Made by a program: the position numbers and the translations under genes. Below are positions 34,291 through 46,620 of a stretch of 64,000 nucleotides of DNA, piece by piece. The stretch spans positions 19,763,017 through 19,827,016 of the forward strand of contig NC_084587.1 in the NCBI RefSeq assembly GCF_033807715.1. Reading direction: 5' to 3'. Position 1 is the stretch's first letter; the number at the start of each line of letters is the position of its first letter. The notes beneath the pieces are model-generated. The model was not told the origin of the DNA. It searched no databases and saw nothing but the letters and a program-made list of their open reading frames with translations. The stretch comes from Cololabis saira (Eukaryota > Chordata > Actinopteri > Beloniformes > Belonidae).

Positions 34291-34978
34291 CCAGATTTAG
34301 AGTACATAGAAAATATATTAATTATACTGGACTTTCAAACAAACCCAAGTGGACAATTACTGTCACTCTAACTCCAATTCCAAAATGATATTTCTCTACT
34401 TTTTTGACAAATACATTTTGAGACTCATGACAGTTCATAAAATCACCTTTAAATTGAATCCACAGCACGTTTCACTGATCTATAAACAAATGACATAAAA
34501 GTGAGCAATTTAGCTGACAAGAACTAATTTTCTAAAAACAGGAGGATAAAATAAAATAAAGGAAAGTGACATTTGAAGACTGGAGGAAAACACATGTTAA
34601 GAGCAACAACAAAAACAACAAAAAGGCAGAGCAGGGTTGAAAATCTAAATTGAGAAAGTCAACGAAAAGGGGACAATGAAGTGAAGACTGTCAAAAATGG
34701 GAAGCAAAATGTAAATCTCTTATTAGTAAATCCTCTGGACCCTGTCGAAACTTGGGAATCCAGATTTGCCATGTGGTCATGGTACCTCTTTTTCCGCTCC
34801 GACGCTCCCCCTCCCTTATGCTGCTTACCTCAATAATTACCTCCCTGAGGTACAGGTACACAGCCACACGCTAACCACGTGTTGCCATCGGGGGCACTGC
34901 GTCAGTGAGAGCAGACGGCAGCCATTCAGGGGGCAGTGAGGGGAAAAAAAGAGAGGTGGATGAGTGATGATGATGACG
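34291..34978. other. no recognised feature
   Basis: AT-rich unique DNA with an AAC-rich patch near 34600-34625. Confidence 0.4.
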
Positions 34979-35010
34979 TCTGTCTGTGTGTGTCTGTGTG
35001 TGTGTGTGTT
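34979..35010. repeat. (TG)n with TCTG interruptions
   Basis: About 15 dinucleotides. The frames across it on both strands are short and domain-free. Confidence 0.9.
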
Positions 35011-38000
35011 ATGTGCAGGTTGAGGGGACTGAGGGTTTGTGGTGCTGGAGGAAAATATCAAGAGGGAGCTTGCTTCTATGAGACAGGCTTCACGGCAGGC
35101 GTGCGTTCTCCTAATTACGCAAGGTCTCCCACAGCCATTAGGAGCTGTCAGTAACATGAGGGAACGCAACCAGCCGGTAAAGAACAGGAGTCCACCGCAA
35201 TCCAGCACAGACTGCGTGTGCGCGAGCCGTGTAAGCCTCTGCATGTGGCTTAGACTTTGAGTCAAACCAGTTTTGTTTGCTTTTCTTCTGTATGTGTTTA
35301 GTTTTTCTATATTAAGCTGAATGAAAATCCCAACTAATTAACACATATTTATGATCATCAGTGACGCTGGATAGTGACATTAAGGAATACTTAATGTTTC
35401 CTGTGGGCTTGTGTAAAAGATGAGGAAACTGTAAAGATGTGCTTGTACTTTGATACAGAAGTTTGTCCTTTTACATTATATTCCTTCAGCAGACGCTATT
35501 CTTGGTTTGAGCTTAAAATCCAGTATTGCAGATTTTGGCCTTAAATGTGTGGTTTTTATTATGATCAAAAGTCACTCAGTAAAATAGAGGGTTTGGGTTT
35601 TTTTATGTTGTATATTGTCGTATATATTTTTATGTGATTATGCTGTGATCTCCACTTCAGCGTTGGTAATTTAATTGTGTGGCAATTTTTGCTTTTACTA
35701 CACAACTTGTCATTACTAATTTAAATAAGTGCACTTTTGTCTGGTGCTGAGTGAGTGTCAGTGTCATGTCTGTGTTTGGTCCCCATGTGCCTGTAGCCTG
35801 TAGTTGACTGCATGAGGGCTGTCAGGCTTTTCCCCCCTCTTATGTCCTGTCAGAGCCGGGATGAGCTGAAATTTATGAATGTGGCAACCTGCCAAATGAG
35901 TTTCTAGGTCTGCTCAGACTATACTGAGCTGTACATCTGCTCCTGTGCACCTGTTTCACCAAATCCTTCGTGTGTGGATCAAAACTGGCAGAAGGTTGTC
36001 TGCTGAAATACGATCTTGAGAACGCTGGCTACTATCTGGCAATGATATGGCTTTGTATTTGCGGTTTAAAATGTATTTTTATCCAAACAGTGACACGTGC
36101 AAAGAACAGTGGATTTTTGGTCTGGATATCTCCTATTCACAGTTTACACTTCTATCTAAGTGGGAGTCCCTGAGATGCTGGCAAAAGCTGAGCCTTTGTA
36201 CAGACTGATAAAGCGTTAAAAATAAGAAAATGCTCAGATACTGACCATTTAAGTCTGAATAAAATGCAAAACATGTCCCCTGATGTTCAAAGCAAGGAAT
36301 TACAGGTATTTATGCTTTGGCTCAAATATTAATGCCTACATTGCGATATATGAGCTGACATGGGAGAGAAACTAGTTTTAGCAGCTTAAATTTGCAGCCC
36401 GTATAATTTTATTACATAGCCAAACAACTGAATGAAGCATGCATTTCAAAAGCCTGCTAGGTATTCATGTTGTACGTTCACTCTAAAACCACGCAAACGG
36501 ACATTTTTCGACACAGGTGAGGGAAATGACGCTCCGAGAAATGCACGAAGGAAGAGTTTCCAACGAACGCACTTCAACAGGGCTCTCAAATTTTGAAGTT
36601 TGCTGAGTGAGATTTTTTTTTGGAGGGGGGTGCACGCACAGAGGAATGTCTCCGACCCAGCTTCTTCACAGAGAACATATATATATGTTCAAATACTATA
36701 TCAAATACTGTTTTATTTATTCTACAACAAAGTAAAACCGGGTAGTCTCTTCACAATACTCATGCTATAGTAAATCATTTGTCTTAGTGATGTATAATAA
36801 TAAAAACAAAAAAATAATAACAAAACCAAACGAGCCCCTTGAACAGCAGTGGTCTCATTCTGCTCTAAACAAAAAAAAAATGATGTGTGTTGTAACTTAG
36901 GTTACCTCTGTTACGCATTCATAGAACGCTTGAAGTTGAAACTCAGACCTTACCCGGCAACAGAAACATCTATTTTCTGATTGGCTGAGAGATTCTAGTT
37001 TGTGATTGGCTGATAGGTCGGTAAGACCAGACAGCTGCTCTGAGCTGAGAATTCAGCACAGCAAATGCCTTTGACTCGTTTATAAGATGGGCTATTGGAA
37101 TTACTGTGCTGTGAAGTTAATTTCTTAGCGTGAGAAATACCATGTGTGGCGTGAGACTGAGAGCGTGTGAACTTGTTGAAATGCGTTAGACTTGAGATCC
37201 CTTCACTTCAAGATGTATCACAAGCAAGTGTAAACGGGACTGTTTCAGTAGCTACACGTTCGTCTGTCCATGTGGCTTTAAAGGAACAATTACATTGCAG
37301 GTTATGCGTCTAACGGATGCAGAAGAATAAATTCTATCTCCATCTGTTTTGTCTTGTTTCTTTTCAGGCCACGTTAGCTTTAGCTGCATCAGGGTTGATT
37401 TATGTTAAGTCAGTCCTCTACATTCAAACAGATCCAGTTTGTTCATAAGTCCAACTATACTGTACTGATACCTGTGGTTATAGCTTTAGCTAAGGACGTC
37501 TCTACATTTGGACATAGAAACAATGTGTTTTTTAAACAACATAAGGTTGTGGATGGGAAAATGCTGACCCAACTGTTGTAGGCTCAGAGCAGCATTATAC
37601 AAAGGGGAATGCCAACTGTTCCCACTTATTTTTGAGTCACTACAGAGCACACTCACTTCTACATCTCCCCTGTGCGCCACACTTTATGTCAAGTTTTTTT
37701 TTTTTTTTTAAATGTTGGATGATAAAAGCATGATTCAGCATGCATGTTATCCAGTGCTACCTAACTAATGATAAATGCCTTGATTGGATTTTTCTTAATT
37801 TCTTTTCTTTTTAAGACCATAATGACTGGCTAGAGCTAGGTTTAAAGGGATGATGCATTCATTAAGTCAATAGGAAGGATAAAGCATCCTTTAATAAACT
37901 AGCACATGATGTTGAAGGTAATAAACTTTCCAAAAGACAGTTTGCTAAAGAGAGCTCTATCCCAAAAAGTTGCAGGTTTAGAACCACATCAACATCAGGA

Positions 38001-39401
38001 TTGGCTAAAAAAATAAGGACTTGTTCATTCAAAATATATAATTATGCACTTGCCTGATCTTCCATACTGAGCGGCTTAACATTGATTGTAAAAACTGCAC
38101 CCATTCTGTGGCTAATCTTTAAATTTATAATGATTCTTACTCCCCGCAATTAAGGAGTAAAGTTATGTGAAAATGTCTACATGCTTATGATCCATTTTTT
38201 GAAGATATATAGTAGATTAGTCATTGTTTAGAGAGGTGAATTCATCTTTTGTTGAGCAGGCTGCTTAAAAATGCACAGGTAGCCATTAAGATTATACCCA
38301 GCTTCTCAGGCACCTCGATACCACTGTGGACAGGTTAATCTCGTACATTCAAAAGGAAGTGGCTTTGTGCCGATGAGTTGAGCATTCAGTGTCTATTTTG
38401 CCTCTGAAACTGCAGATAAAAGTGATTAAGAAACCAAGCTGAACACAAACAGGTCTCTGTGGATTTCCAGCACGGCGAGCTAGCAGGTATCAGACTTTCG
38501 CCCTACATTACTCTGTGGTGTCTACCAGCCCATCGCAGCTGCTGTGGTGAAAGCCCACGACACCCTCCTGCACACTCACATAAAAAACACGCAAACACAC
38601 TCAAGCACACACACCTCTTTTCCTGTTTGCCTGTCCCTTGTGCCTTCCCCTTTCAAGCGACACATGGGTGGCTGCGCTCCACTTGACATGTGGGCCTGTT
38701 TTCTAACCTTAGAGATGGAGGATGGGCATGGCTGCAGGCTTTGATGGCTTAATTATCACGGTGGAAACAGGAGTGGTTAGAGGAAAAGGGAGAGAGCGAG
38801 AGGGAGAGAGAGGGTTATGTGCAAGTGTTAGCAGCATTGATAAGCTTGTGAGGATCATTAGTGGGAGGCAGGAATGGCACTGAGGTCCCATAAGGTGTCT
38901 TAAATCTCTGCCTTGATGAGAGGAATTTTAATGCCAGTTTTACATTCACTGAATAATAATGCTTTAGACACTTTAATTGATTTTTGACACATACTTTTTC
39001 GTAATTTAAAAATGACAAAATCTGTTTTTGTACCAAATGGTTAAACAGAGAAACTCACAACATTTCAGGAAACGTAATTAAGCTGAACCGCTGCACTGCA
39101 GTCCAAACTGGATTCTCGCTGCAATTCTTCTGGTTTACAAATTAAACCACAACAGATTTGACACGTCAGGAGAACGGACGCAGAAAATACATTTGCATTT
39201 AAATGGACTGTAATATTCCACTAATAATCAGAATGATAGCCGAATCGGAATAATGGTGTGTCGTTAGTCAGAATAAAGATGCTTGATCCAAACCAACCAA
39301 ACTGATTTTCTTTAAATCAAATTTACAGGAGTAGGAGGAATCTCCTAATAACCTATTAAAATTTAACTTTCTTATTCTATTGAAACAAATATGTTCTTTC
39401 T
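35011..39401. other. long low-repeat stretch
   Basis: 4.4 kb without any transposon terminus or credible coding sequence that I can see. Minor items: an 18-bp perfect palindrome at 36673-36690 (GAACATATATATATGTTC), a tandem GATTGGCTGA pair near 36979-37014, a T-run at 37689-37709, and a short CA-rich patch near 38575-38612. Confidence 0.4.
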
Positions 39402-39403
39402 AC

Positions 39404-39575
39404 ATTACATTACATTTATTTAGTAAATGCTTTTATCCAAAGTGACTAACAATTGAGGAACACGTCGATGGCGTTCGGTATCTTGCTAAAGGACACTTGG
39501 ACATGTGAACTGGAGAGGTTGTCGATCGATCCAGCAACTATCTGCGAGAAGCAAGATCGCTCTACTCTCCGAGGA
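39404..39575 (-). mobile_element. tRNA-derived SINE fragment, reverse orientation
   Basis: ATTTATTTAGTAAATGCTTT, GCTAAAGGACACTTGGACAT and GATCGATCC, then CGCTCTACTCTCCGAGG, follow the reverse complement of a teleost SINE: tail region first, then the decayed B-box (GGTTCGATCC-type) and A-box (GGAGGTAGAGCG-type) of the tRNA head. Both promoter boxes are mutated. Confidence 0.55.
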
Positions 39576-40899
39576 AATACTACTGTCTGGTGACATTAGG
39601 ATGATAATCATTCCAAGAGCAATACTTGGAAACTACCACTTATTCGCTTTGTGTGCAATTTCACTGATCTATATTTTCATTTGGAAATTTTGCTTGTACG
39701 TATTTCTCACTTCTACGACCAACATTTTTTTTTTTACTTTTATCCACTGTGAGTGAGCCTCAGCTGGTATGCCATCCACAAGGAATACATTATAAACAGT
39801 TAGAGGGCTGGCGGGGGCATAGTTTGCAGAGGCAGCTGCCCTCCATCCCAAAGGTTCAGTAACTAATCAGAGAAATGAGACGAAGAGCGACAACCAAACT
39901 GGTATCAACAAAAGGCATCCAAAACGATATGCATACTTGGACACTAGTATACGAGCCATCACATGAAGCCTGCCTGTTGCTATTGGTTTGGTACATTTTG
40001 TACTGTAAATGGGCGTGAATGGGAGGGGTATTTCACCGATCCCAGGAGAGATACTACTATGGGTATGACTAGTCCGGCTGGTCCCCAGCCCGGATAAATG
40101 GGAGGATTGTGTCGGGAAGGGCAACCAGCCTAAAACCTCTGCCAACTGTGGCTAAAAGAAAACGCTGGAAGAAGTTGGTTCAAAGCATGTGACCATTAGC
40201 TCATTGAGGAGACCATTTATATCTAAAATCTGGGCTTCAACACAGCAAACATTCACACCCAATATGTTTAATCTCATCTGGGCTTTTAAGTCTTTGCATG
40301 CATTTATAAGACCTTTTTAATTAGCATCACGTGATTTGCTTTGAATCAGGGTCAAGCCCCAAGACACCTTCCCTGATAAGACTTTTGAATAAAGGTCTCA
40401 TTTAATATAAAGGAGGCTTAAGTAAAAAGCACAGCAGTGATGATCACATTATTAAATATTGATCATGAATGCTTCGGTAATGATTTTCTAATGTTTTGTA
40501 ATATCTCTGGCTTTAAATTATTGGTAAAAACGAATTATTAAAGACTTTTTATAACTACAGATTTTGGCTGGTGTACTGTTTTAAGATGTGTCAAAAACAG
40601 TGCAATTCCACCGTCTCCAGAGTGCCTTTATTTGACACTTTTTCTCCAACAGGGTGAGTATATTAGCAAATGTCCTCCTTTTTCCCCCCAATATTCTTTA
40701 GTATAGAATATTATTGAGTTGACTTTTTATGTGCAGGATATAATCAAGTTTATTGCCATACTTTACACGCAAGCAAAGCCGCCAGTGTGGAATCCAGCGG
40801 TGAACAATGATCAATGAAAACTCGCTTGTCATAAAGCGTGGCCGCGCCGTGGTTGCATGGCAGGGGAACGGATCATTTATCATGGGAAAAAAGGGGCTG
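39576..40899. other. no recognised feature
   Basis: Unique-looking sequence, no supported element. Confidence 0.4.
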
Positions 40900-41150
40900 C
40901 GTGCTTCAAACCCATCTGTCTCAGGTTGGGGGTTGCGGGGTCGAGCTCAGTTTAATTGAAGATTATCTGCTTAATTACTCAACCACAGCCAGCGTTAAAC
41001 AGCCATGGATTAAGGAAACGTCAGCGAGGCAGACCTTGGGGTCCGGTGCTGCGCTCAATTAGCGGGAGGCGCCCAGATACGGCTCTCTCCGCCTCACCCA
41101 TCACTGCACTGGAACCGGAGCTGCATGCTAAGAGACAGGCCATAAAGATA
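40900..41150. other. candidate conserved non-coding element
   Basis: GC-balanced block in AT-rich surroundings with GCTCAGTTTAATTGAAGATT (around 40944), TCTGCTTAATTACTCAACC and GCGCTCAATTAGCGGGAGG (around 41051). Clustered TAAT/AATTA cores. Enhancer-like by eye only. Confidence 0.27.
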
Positions 41151-42294
41151 GCAGAGACACAAATGAACGACAGCATAAGGGTGGAAAGTCAAAGTGTGGA
41201 CATCACCTCCGGACTGTGCACCGTTCATTTCTCTGCAATTCTTCTTTTCCTTTTCTAACTCAAAGAGCTGCAACCTGCTGTCCGACATAAACCTCTGTAA
41301 AACTGTGGTGGCAGGAAATATGTAGAAATTACATACTGGAATTACAGGAACAATGGCGGTGGAAACAGCAGTTAGCAGCTTTGGTGGACACTTAAATTCC
41401 TATGTCATGATGGAAAAATCCATTTTCTGGAATACTTTGGTTTAATGGAGTAGAATAGTGAGTGGGGGGGGGAAAAATCCATATTCTAAGGCAGGATGGG
41501 ACAGTAAAGGGAGAAAAGTTGTTCTGCCGCCTTCAGTGATTACCGTACAGGAACTTCAACTTTGACTTTTGTTAGGTTTCAATAAGTAGTTTATACTTTC
41601 AGTTAGGATATCTAAATAACTGAAATGAAACTCGGTTTTTGCTCCCCTCTGACTGAAGTGCACATGATATCTTCGACCTTTTCAAGGAAGCTTTGGTGTC
41701 GTCATCGCCACCTGCGGCACGATTCATCACCGTGGTAACCAAGTCAATGGAGTAGATTCTTATTGCCTTCCAAGGTGCTACCACATAATTTCAACACATT
41801 ACGTTCCTCCACATATATCCCATGACTGACTGGCTGTTTGGCATATTTCTGTGGCACCATGGATATTTCGGCATCCCAGGAAAAGGAATGACCTATTAGG
41901 GAGTGATTACAACATTAAATCAAATTCAGAAAAATCCCTTTTTTTTTCATCTTTCTGAAAATGTGCGTGTATGAAATAATAAATATATTTCTTAGGAATG
42001 AATACTTTCTTTGGGGATATTTCCTGACCGCAGTGTTGAAACACACCACGTGGTAAGATCCGTCAACCATAGCAGTAGTGCGGCCGTGTCATCGCTCAGC
42101 TGCTTTCAGAGATTATTCTGAAATCAGAATAAATGTTCAACAACTTTAAAACCAAGTTTAAAACCTAATGATGGTAACTATTACTTGTTACTTGGAACCA
42201 GATGAATTTATTAGGTTTTAAAGATGCCAATGCCAAAAGGTTAAAACATCATGAAAAATGTAAATAACCCATCCATCACATGTTTACACACTTC
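41151..42294. other. no recognised feature
   Basis: Unique-looking AT-rich sequence. Confidence 0.4.
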
Positions 42295-43262
42295 AGCATC
42301 GGTGTGTAGAGCCTCACCAGCCTGAAAAAAAACTGCAGCAACAAATTGTGAAAAGATTTCAGCATTATGCTCCTAAGGGTAAAATTGAAAAAAGACCTTG
42401 AATATCTGATCATCTACTGTACATAACCTCATTTTAAAAAGTCAGAGCATGAGGAGAAATCTCTGTCGACAAGGGACAAGGCTGAAAAATCGATATTGGT
42501 TGCCCATGATACCTGGGTTCTTACACAACTGCATTAAAAACAGGTGGGATTCTGTAAAGGAAATCACTGCATGGGCTCAGGAGCACTTCTGGTAATCATC
42601 GTAGAAAGACCAAATGTCATAGTACCACTCTTGCCATCCACAAATGCAGGTTAAACCTATAGACAAAAAGAAAAGAAAAGAAAAGTAGAAGCTTCTGTAT
42701 ATGAACATGATCTAGAAATGCCACGTCTTCTCTAAAGTTTATTTGAAATGTACCGAGTCACTTTGGAAAACTGTTCTGTAGTCAGATGAACTGAAACTTT
42801 ACTCGTACGCCTACGGAATGGGGAGCTTACAAATTTGGAAAGCAAACATCGACCCTTAAAGATAAATATGAGTTTCAGAGCAACATGAGCTTCCATTTAT
42901 GTCACTATCAGGGAAGGCCTTGCATCTTTCAGCAAGACAATGTTAAACCTGACACTGCATGCATCCATTCAAAAGCATGGCTTTCTGCTACTATAGGAGT
43001 CCAGGTGGTGAACTGGTCTGCCTGCAGTTCAGACCTTCCAACAATTTAAAACATTTGGCACATCATGAAATGAAGGATATGACAAACCCAATCCAGGACT
43101 GTTGAGCAGCTTGAACCATAATCTCAGACAAGAATGGGTCTGTTTACAAATCTCTAGAAACGGTCTTTTCTGTCTCAAACATAGCAAGGATGCTACACCT
43201 TTAACGCTGTAGCCATCTCGCTGTCCCAGCTTTTGGAGATGTGTTACCGCCATCAAAATTTA
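42295..43262 (+). mobile_element. Tc1/mariner transposon relic (full-length order, internally deleted)
   Basis: The order of parts follows a Tc1-like element: CATGGGCTCAGGAGCACTTC, ATGAACATGATCTAGAAATG, AAAACTGTTCTGTAGTCAGA (KTVLWSDE-type DDE motif), GGGAAGGCCTTGCATCTTTC, then QQDNVKPDTA and VVNWSACSSDL, matching the conserved QQDNAKPHTA and NWPACSPDLSPIE blocks with key-residue changes. It ends with GGAGATGTGTTACCGCCATC-type 3' sequence. A large part between the first and second D is deleted and stops are frequent, so no protein is possible. Terminal repeats are not resolved. An (AAAAG)n patch lies at 42663-42686. Confidence 0.75.
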
Positions 43263-43841
43263 TACCCTAACCTTAATATCATTAATGAAGTGGTAAAATA
43301 ACAGACATTCCCCATTTGATTTTTTTTTTTCTGATGCAAAAAAATACAAGTTCATGAAATTGGTAAACTTCTCTTCAAAACAATGAAAAAGGAGATCTCG
43401 ACTTTGAAGTAGATGGATGAGAACGTTGTTAGTTTTGTTCAAGTTCAAAGCCTTTTATTGTCATTGCACAGCTAACTATACAACAAAATTAAAGTGGCAA
43501 TCTGAAGGTGCATCGTTTTAATATAAAATAAGATAAAAATAAAGTAGAGAATAAAATGTAAATAAAATAAAATTTGGACAAATTATTGCGACAGCCTCTA
43601 CAGCTGTTGTTAAAATAATCAATAGAAGATGAAGGCAAAAAATGATCATTCAGGTAATTATTCAGAGGCTTATGCAATGCAGGAATGCATAATGATTAAG
43701 TACTGTTATCGCACCACTACCTTGTATAAATGAAGCAAACGAGAGCTGGAAACTAGATTTTGATTACTTTAGATTGACTGGCTATCCAGTGATGCCAGAG
43801 ACGTGGAAATGTGGAAAAAGTGTGTTGTGAAATGGTTGTTG
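43263..43841. other. mostly unique DNA with a LINE/SINE-tail-like patch
   Basis: AAGTTCAAAGCCTTTTATTG (43440) with TCATTGCACAG resembles a common teleost retroelement tail. The rest is AT-rich without features. Confidence 0.35.
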
Positions 43842-44168
43842 TCTGACCCAGATGTAGGAGAGCGGGAGGCAGGAGTTTCCCAAAAATATTGATTTATTTA
43901 ATCAAACAGACAAAAGGCACAGGATACAAAACCCAGAACATGAACAAGAATAAAAAATGACCAAAACCTGACTTGGAAAAGACGGAGGGAGGAAACAGTA
44001 CGGACCAGCCGGGAGCAAGGGAGAGACAAGACCAGATATACACAAGGGTTAACGAGACACAGGTGCAGACGATCAGGGCCGATGGGAGACAGGAAAATCA
44101 AACTAGAACTGAAACATAAAGACCCAGGCTTCAAAATAAAACAGGAAACTACCAAAACCATAACAAAG
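43842..44168 (-). mobile_element. retroelement end or solo-LTR-like fragment (copy A)
   Basis: Read on the minus strand: CATCGGCCCTGATCGTCTGC, ACCTGTGTCTCGTTAACCC, a T-rich stretch, an AATAAA signal (complement at 43893-43899), then a short tail ending TACATCTGGGTCAGAC. The arrangement (promoter-like body, AATAAA, short unique tail ending near GACA) matches the 58300-58825 segment on the plus strand. It looks like a terminal repeat or 3' end of a retroelement family. The hydrophobic minus-strand frame is a translation of T-rich DNA. Confidence 0.45.
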
Positions 44169-44599
44169 TGTTTCCAGTACACTTCTGCTATAAACTGTCT
44201 GAAAACCCCCCTTGTAAAAGCATATTATGTTTTTAGTGAAATTTGCTGTTGTTTTTAATTCTAGGTGTTTCCATTGCAGGTTTTTCTTTCCAACATGTAG
44301 GTTTTACAAAAATCTATGGATGATGAAATGCGACTTGGCCAGGAACCTCATTTGTTTTATCATACCAAGATTTCTGATGATTGAAGGTTGGGCCTACGAT
44401 TCTCTGCTACTCATTTATCTGGTCCTTTTGACTTATTGTCTAACAGTGCATTGCGTTAAACTGGAACTGCTCAGGCCAGAGTTGCACACATAAGGCCCAG
44501 AGTTGGTCAGCAGGGCAAACAAAGCTTGGTTTGGTCGCCAGGAATGACGGAGACGGCTGTAAAGCAAGGGCGGCCACTTGACATGAAAGTCTACCAGAC
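44169..44599. other. no recognised feature
   Basis: Short frames on both strands have no domain. Confidence 0.4.
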
Positions 44600-44830
44600 A
44601 ACGTGTTTAATAAAGTTGTCAAGTCTTCATTTGCATGTTTTAATTATGCACTTTACAACATTCATTAGGTCTAGCACAAGTGATAAATAAGCGTATAAAT
44701 AAGTTTGCTTCTTGCAATATTCATCTGTCCAGACAGTGTCCACGGTGACCAGCAGAAAGCCGGAACAGGAGCGCTGACATTTAGAGGTGGATGGCATGAA
44801 TCATCCACTCCAGCTTAATTAAAAGCCCCA
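44600..44830. other. candidate conserved non-coding element
   Basis: Contains CATTTGCATGTTTTAATTAT (around 44630): an octamer motif (ATTTGCAT, POU/Oct-type) 6 bp from a TAATTA homeodomain core. CCAGCTTAATTAAAAGCC follows near 44811. Non-repetitive and non-coding. The motif pair is seen directly; function is inference. Confidence 0.3.
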
Positions 44831-45424
44831 CATACACAAAACCAGTTCTCCCTTACCTTCAGCACCAAATTTGCTCCTTATGAGGGGTAGCATTTAAAAA
44901 TAAATAAAAAAATAAAAAAATAGCACCTAATAATTTAACAGATAATTGGATTTACACCTTTTCAGTGGTAAATACCACATTCAAAAGTCTCCTTGTTTTG
45001 TTTTGAGTTGAAATTTGGGAGAAATAGTTAAGACTTTATAAAAACGTACTCCCACCAAGTGCTACTGGTCCTGTATATTATAAATCCCCATTTTTATAAA
45101 TGCCTCATTGCTCAATGGACTCGAACATCGTATTGTTGTTTCCATCACTGGAAACTGACATTTGACACATGTCCCCCTCTGTACTGATAGCTCGCAGGGT
45201 AAGTCACAGCATGCAGTTGTTGCACATCTTCTTAGTGTTCAGAAATCACGGATGTTTCTAACAACGCAATGCTGCTCCTTCTCTGTTCTCAGCAGGGGGA
45301 CGGGGAACCAGCATGACGATAAAATTTATCGGGTTTGTGATCGAATTGGATAATTTAATCATACCTTCTTAATTCCCAAAGGGAAATTTTATTGTCATAA
45401 TACAGAGTAATATTATTAAAAGAT
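44831..45424. other. no recognised feature
   Basis: AT-rich. A 3'-tail-like phrase (AATTCCCAAAGGGAAATTTT, around 45371) resembles the end of common fish retroelements. Confidence 0.35.
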
Positions 45425-45434
45425 TAGTCATACT

Positions 45435-45799
45435 GTGGGGCAGCACCGTGGCTTAGGGGTTAGCACTCTTGCCTCACAGGAAGAAGGTTCCTGACCCGGC
45501 AGGGTCTTTCTGTGTGGAGTTTGCATGTTCTCCCCGTGCTTGTGTAGGTTCCCCCCGGTTACTCCGGCTTCCTCCCACAGTCCAAAAACATGCATAGTAG
45601 GTTATTTGATGTTTCTAAATTGCCCGTAGGTGTGAGTGTGAGTATGTGTGGTTGTCTGTCTTTATATGTGGCCCTGTGATGGACTGGTCACCTGTCCAGG
45701 GTGAACCCCTGCCTCTCGCCTGTAATGAGCTGGGATTGGCTCCAGCAGACCCCTGTGACCCTGCAGAAGATAAAGCGGGTATGAAGATGGATGGATGGA
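45435..45799 (+). mobile_element. tRNA-derived SINE with target duplication
   Basis: 365 bp. The head has a tRNA-like A-box region (GTGGCTTAGGGGTTAGCAC, about 45448-45466). The body contains GAGTTTGCATGTTCTCCCCG, CCGGCTTCCTCCCACAGTCC and GCCCTGTGATGGACTGG, characteristic of an abundant teleost family. It ends in (ATGG)n. The target duplication TAGTCATACT (45425-45434) / TAGTTATACT (45800-45809) matches 9 of 10. The B-box position (AGGTTCCTGACCC) is mutated, so RNA polymerase III activity is unlikely. Confidence 0.8.
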
Positions 45800-45809
45800 T
45801 AGTTATACT

Positions 45810-46312
45810 TTAAGGCTAATGCTATGAGCATAAGATACCTTTGTTTTTTTTTAACAGTCTGGAAGTACTCCACATTTTTACACTCTACAATGTCCCCTCA
45901 ATCCTTCCAGCACTTTTCAGTTTTGCCTTTGACTTGCTCTCAGTTGTCCAGTTATGATCTTTATTTTAGGATTTGTTGACTTTTTTTTTTATAAATCCTT
46001 TTGCTTTTTACCCATCAATTACTTCTGCTCAGCAGAAGATAAAATAAAAATACAGACACAATTGGCAAAAACTGGTGTAAGTCCCCTGTTCTTTTTTCTT
46101 GTTTTTTTTTGGTTCTGCAAAAATGTCAGCAGAAAAGTAAACATCAGAAACACGGCACATTTCTTAAAGAGTTTTCTTTGAATGACCTACGAATAAAATA
46201 TAAAGAAAAAAGATGTTTAGTTTCTGTGACTATAGTTTAGTAAACTTATACCTAGGAGTGATGCTACATCTATGAAAACAACTGATATTCTTGTACAGTA
46301 CATGTGTATAAC
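45810..46312. other. no recognised feature
   Basis: AT-rich with T-runs. No element supported. Confidence 0.4.
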
Positions 46313-46385
46313 CAGGTGTGTCAGAGCAGGTGAACATCTAAAGTATGTAAGGCAGTGGCCCCTGAACGCCTGGATTCAGGAACGC
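46313..46385. mobile_element. half-MITE fragment (ACATGCAGG family)
   Basis: CCAGGTGTGTCAGAGCAGG followed by AAGGCAGTGGCCCCTGAACG corresponds to the right arm of the palindromic repeat at 33017-33228. The left arm is missing; it abuts the Tc1 relic that follows. Confidence 0.5.
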
Positions 46386-46620
46386 TGCTTTAAAATCTCA
46401 GTGTATCTTTCTGCATTGATACACCCATCACAGAGGTATAAATGACCTTCATCAAGAGCATGGATGCAACATGGATGCCTGGCTTTTGAAGTTGTTGTTG
46501 ATAGAAGAATGGGCCTTTTTGTCTTTGGTTTGGACATCACGGCATAACTTTCTTGTGATTCATCTGACTGCATAACATGCTTTCGCTGCATGGTGGTCCA
46601 TCATCTCAGATGTCTCCAAA
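46376..46620 (-). pseudogene. Tc1-like transposase fragment
   Basis: Minus-strand frame including QRKHVMQSDESQESYAV (compare the VMFSDES-type block around the second catalytic Asp) and CDGCINAERYTEILKQ (compare CINAERYIQVLEQ of Tc1 transposases). About 80 codons stay open; both ends of the element are missing and the spacing between blocks is shorter than usual. Assignment is moderate and rests on those two motifs. Confidence 0.5.
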
